DNA of 52,209 nucleotides, taken from Anaerolineales bacterium (GTDB taxonomy: Bacteria; Chloroflexota; Anaerolineae; Anaerolineales; Villigracilaceae). The notes beneath the pieces were generated by a model that saw nothing but the letters and a program-made list of their open reading frames with translations, did not search any database and was not told the DNA's origin. Location of the stretch: contig JAFGSI010000088.1 in NCBI GenBank assembly GCA_016934715.1, forward strand, positions 1 to 52,209, in the 5' to 3' direction. Positions 51,777 through 52,209 of the stretch are shown one piece after another. A program made the translations under genes and the position numbers. Each line of letters starts with the position of its first letter. Position 1 is the stretch's first letter.

Positions 51777-52209
51777 GATCCTGATTATACCGGACGTGAT
51801 AGAATTCGAGACATCAAACGACCTGCCAGGATGTTCCCTGCCACCCCGCCGAAAGGATTCGTTCCTGCGCTGCATTCTGGCTCCGCTCCCCCAGACAGTC
51901 TCTCCTGCCCGGCCCGATCAGGATCGAGTCGGCAGGATGCGGCGGGCCTTCCTCCCGGCATGCTGGACGTATACAGTCGGCGTGCCCCGAAATTCTGGTC
52001 GCCCTGGCGTATCCGGAAGTCGGGGGTTCCGGCAAGGTGGCCCCCGCCCCAGCGATTGTCCTGGTCTGGGCCCCGGCCCTGTCTGTCCTGCCTAAGGCCA
52101 ACCCGGTGATCCTGCGGGGGTGGTCTAGTATTACAGCGCAAGGTTGACGGAAAGTGATTGAAATAGTCTGAAACGTGAAGGCATGGTATCTTTACTCCAA
52201 TCACTGCCC
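51777..52209. other. Upstream region of moeA, no gene supported
   Basis: 433 bp to the window edge. A TATAAT on the minus strand (complement of 51784-51789) ends 7 nt before the moeA ATG, so the transcript is probably leaderless; no convincing -35 box is seen. Several overlapping open frames of 95-140 codons have no recognisable protein features and look like chance frames in GC-rich DNA. I see no RNA gene. A decayed gene cannot be excluded. Confidence 0.5.

Noticed and set aside
51777-51875. 5' extension of moeA by 33 codons
   Set aside because: The MoeA N-terminus starts normally at MSVYLRD, and a TATAAT lies inside the proposed extension.

Overview
The window is a GC-rich stretch of a bacterial chromosome that most resembles an anaerobic, acetogen-like member of the Chloroflexota (Anaerolineae or a relative). 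The assignment is an inference from three things. The first is a bacterial-type CODH/ACS operon with a core methionine synthase beside it. The second is the style of the surface proteins, with Thr/Pro-rich linkers and CAP-LysM architecture. The third is the MoeA-substrate-binding-protein fusion. No rRNA or tRNA was seen that could settle the taxonomy.

Positions 1-21.3 kb hold the Wood-Ljungdahl carbonyl branch. A core MetE-like methionine synthase (138-1193) faces a six-gene minus-strand accessory operon (1288-6020): two CooC-type nickel-insertion ATPases, an RlmN-like radical SAM protein, a thioredoxin-reductase-like flavoprotein without a redox dithiol, an isochorismatase-fold hydrolase and a DUF3786 protein. 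Divergent from it runs a long plus-strand operon (6194-21263): small HMA-like protein, cooS (CODH), acsB (acetyl-CoA synthase), a CBS-pair protein, acsD and acsC (corrinoid iron-sulfur protein), the reductive activator of that corrinoid protein, acsE (methyltransferase), malic enzyme, a second dithiol-less flavoprotein, a fused MetV-MetF methylene-THF reductase and a GNAT acetyltransferase. Together these genes take methylene-THF to methyl-THF, move the methyl group to the corrinoid protein, and join it with CO (from CO2) to make acetyl-CoA. Malic enzyme and the core methionine synthase may draw on the products. A formate/nitrite-type channel with a stand-alone Lrp-type RAM domain follows on the minus strand.

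Positions 22.7-29.9 kb are housekeeping and envelope genes: a membrane-anchored CAP-LysM protein, phosphoglycerate mutase, an orphan sugar-ABC ATPase, and mutS. The mutS gene is interrupted by a 437-residue intein placed exactly inside the Walker A P-loop. Its splicing residues look intact, but the second LAGLIDADG motif has lost its acidic residue.

Positions 29.9-37.6 kb are a minus-strand polysaccharide cluster: a decayed methyltransferase, two O-antigen ligase/polymerase-like proteins, a polyprenyl glycosylphosphotransferase, a WecG/TagA glycosyltransferase, a DUF115-like protein and a Wzx-type flippase. Positions 37.7-52.2 kb hold a K+-independent H+-pyrophosphatase, a Gld-type ABC exporter unit with a DUF4340 protein, the principal sigma factor, two GT-C-like membrane proteins, a Bcp peroxiredoxin, a single-domain response regulator, and a MoeA-PBP fusion. 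The moeA coding region appears to contain an in-frame palindromic interspersed repeat.

Several genes (22764, 25943, 45797, 51776) start about 6-7 nt after a good -10 box and have no Shine-Dalgarno sequence, which suggests leaderless transcription. The strongest leads are the MutS P-loop intein, the in-frame repeat in moeA, the uncharacterised accessory operon facing cooS, and the core methionine synthase beside CODH/ACS.
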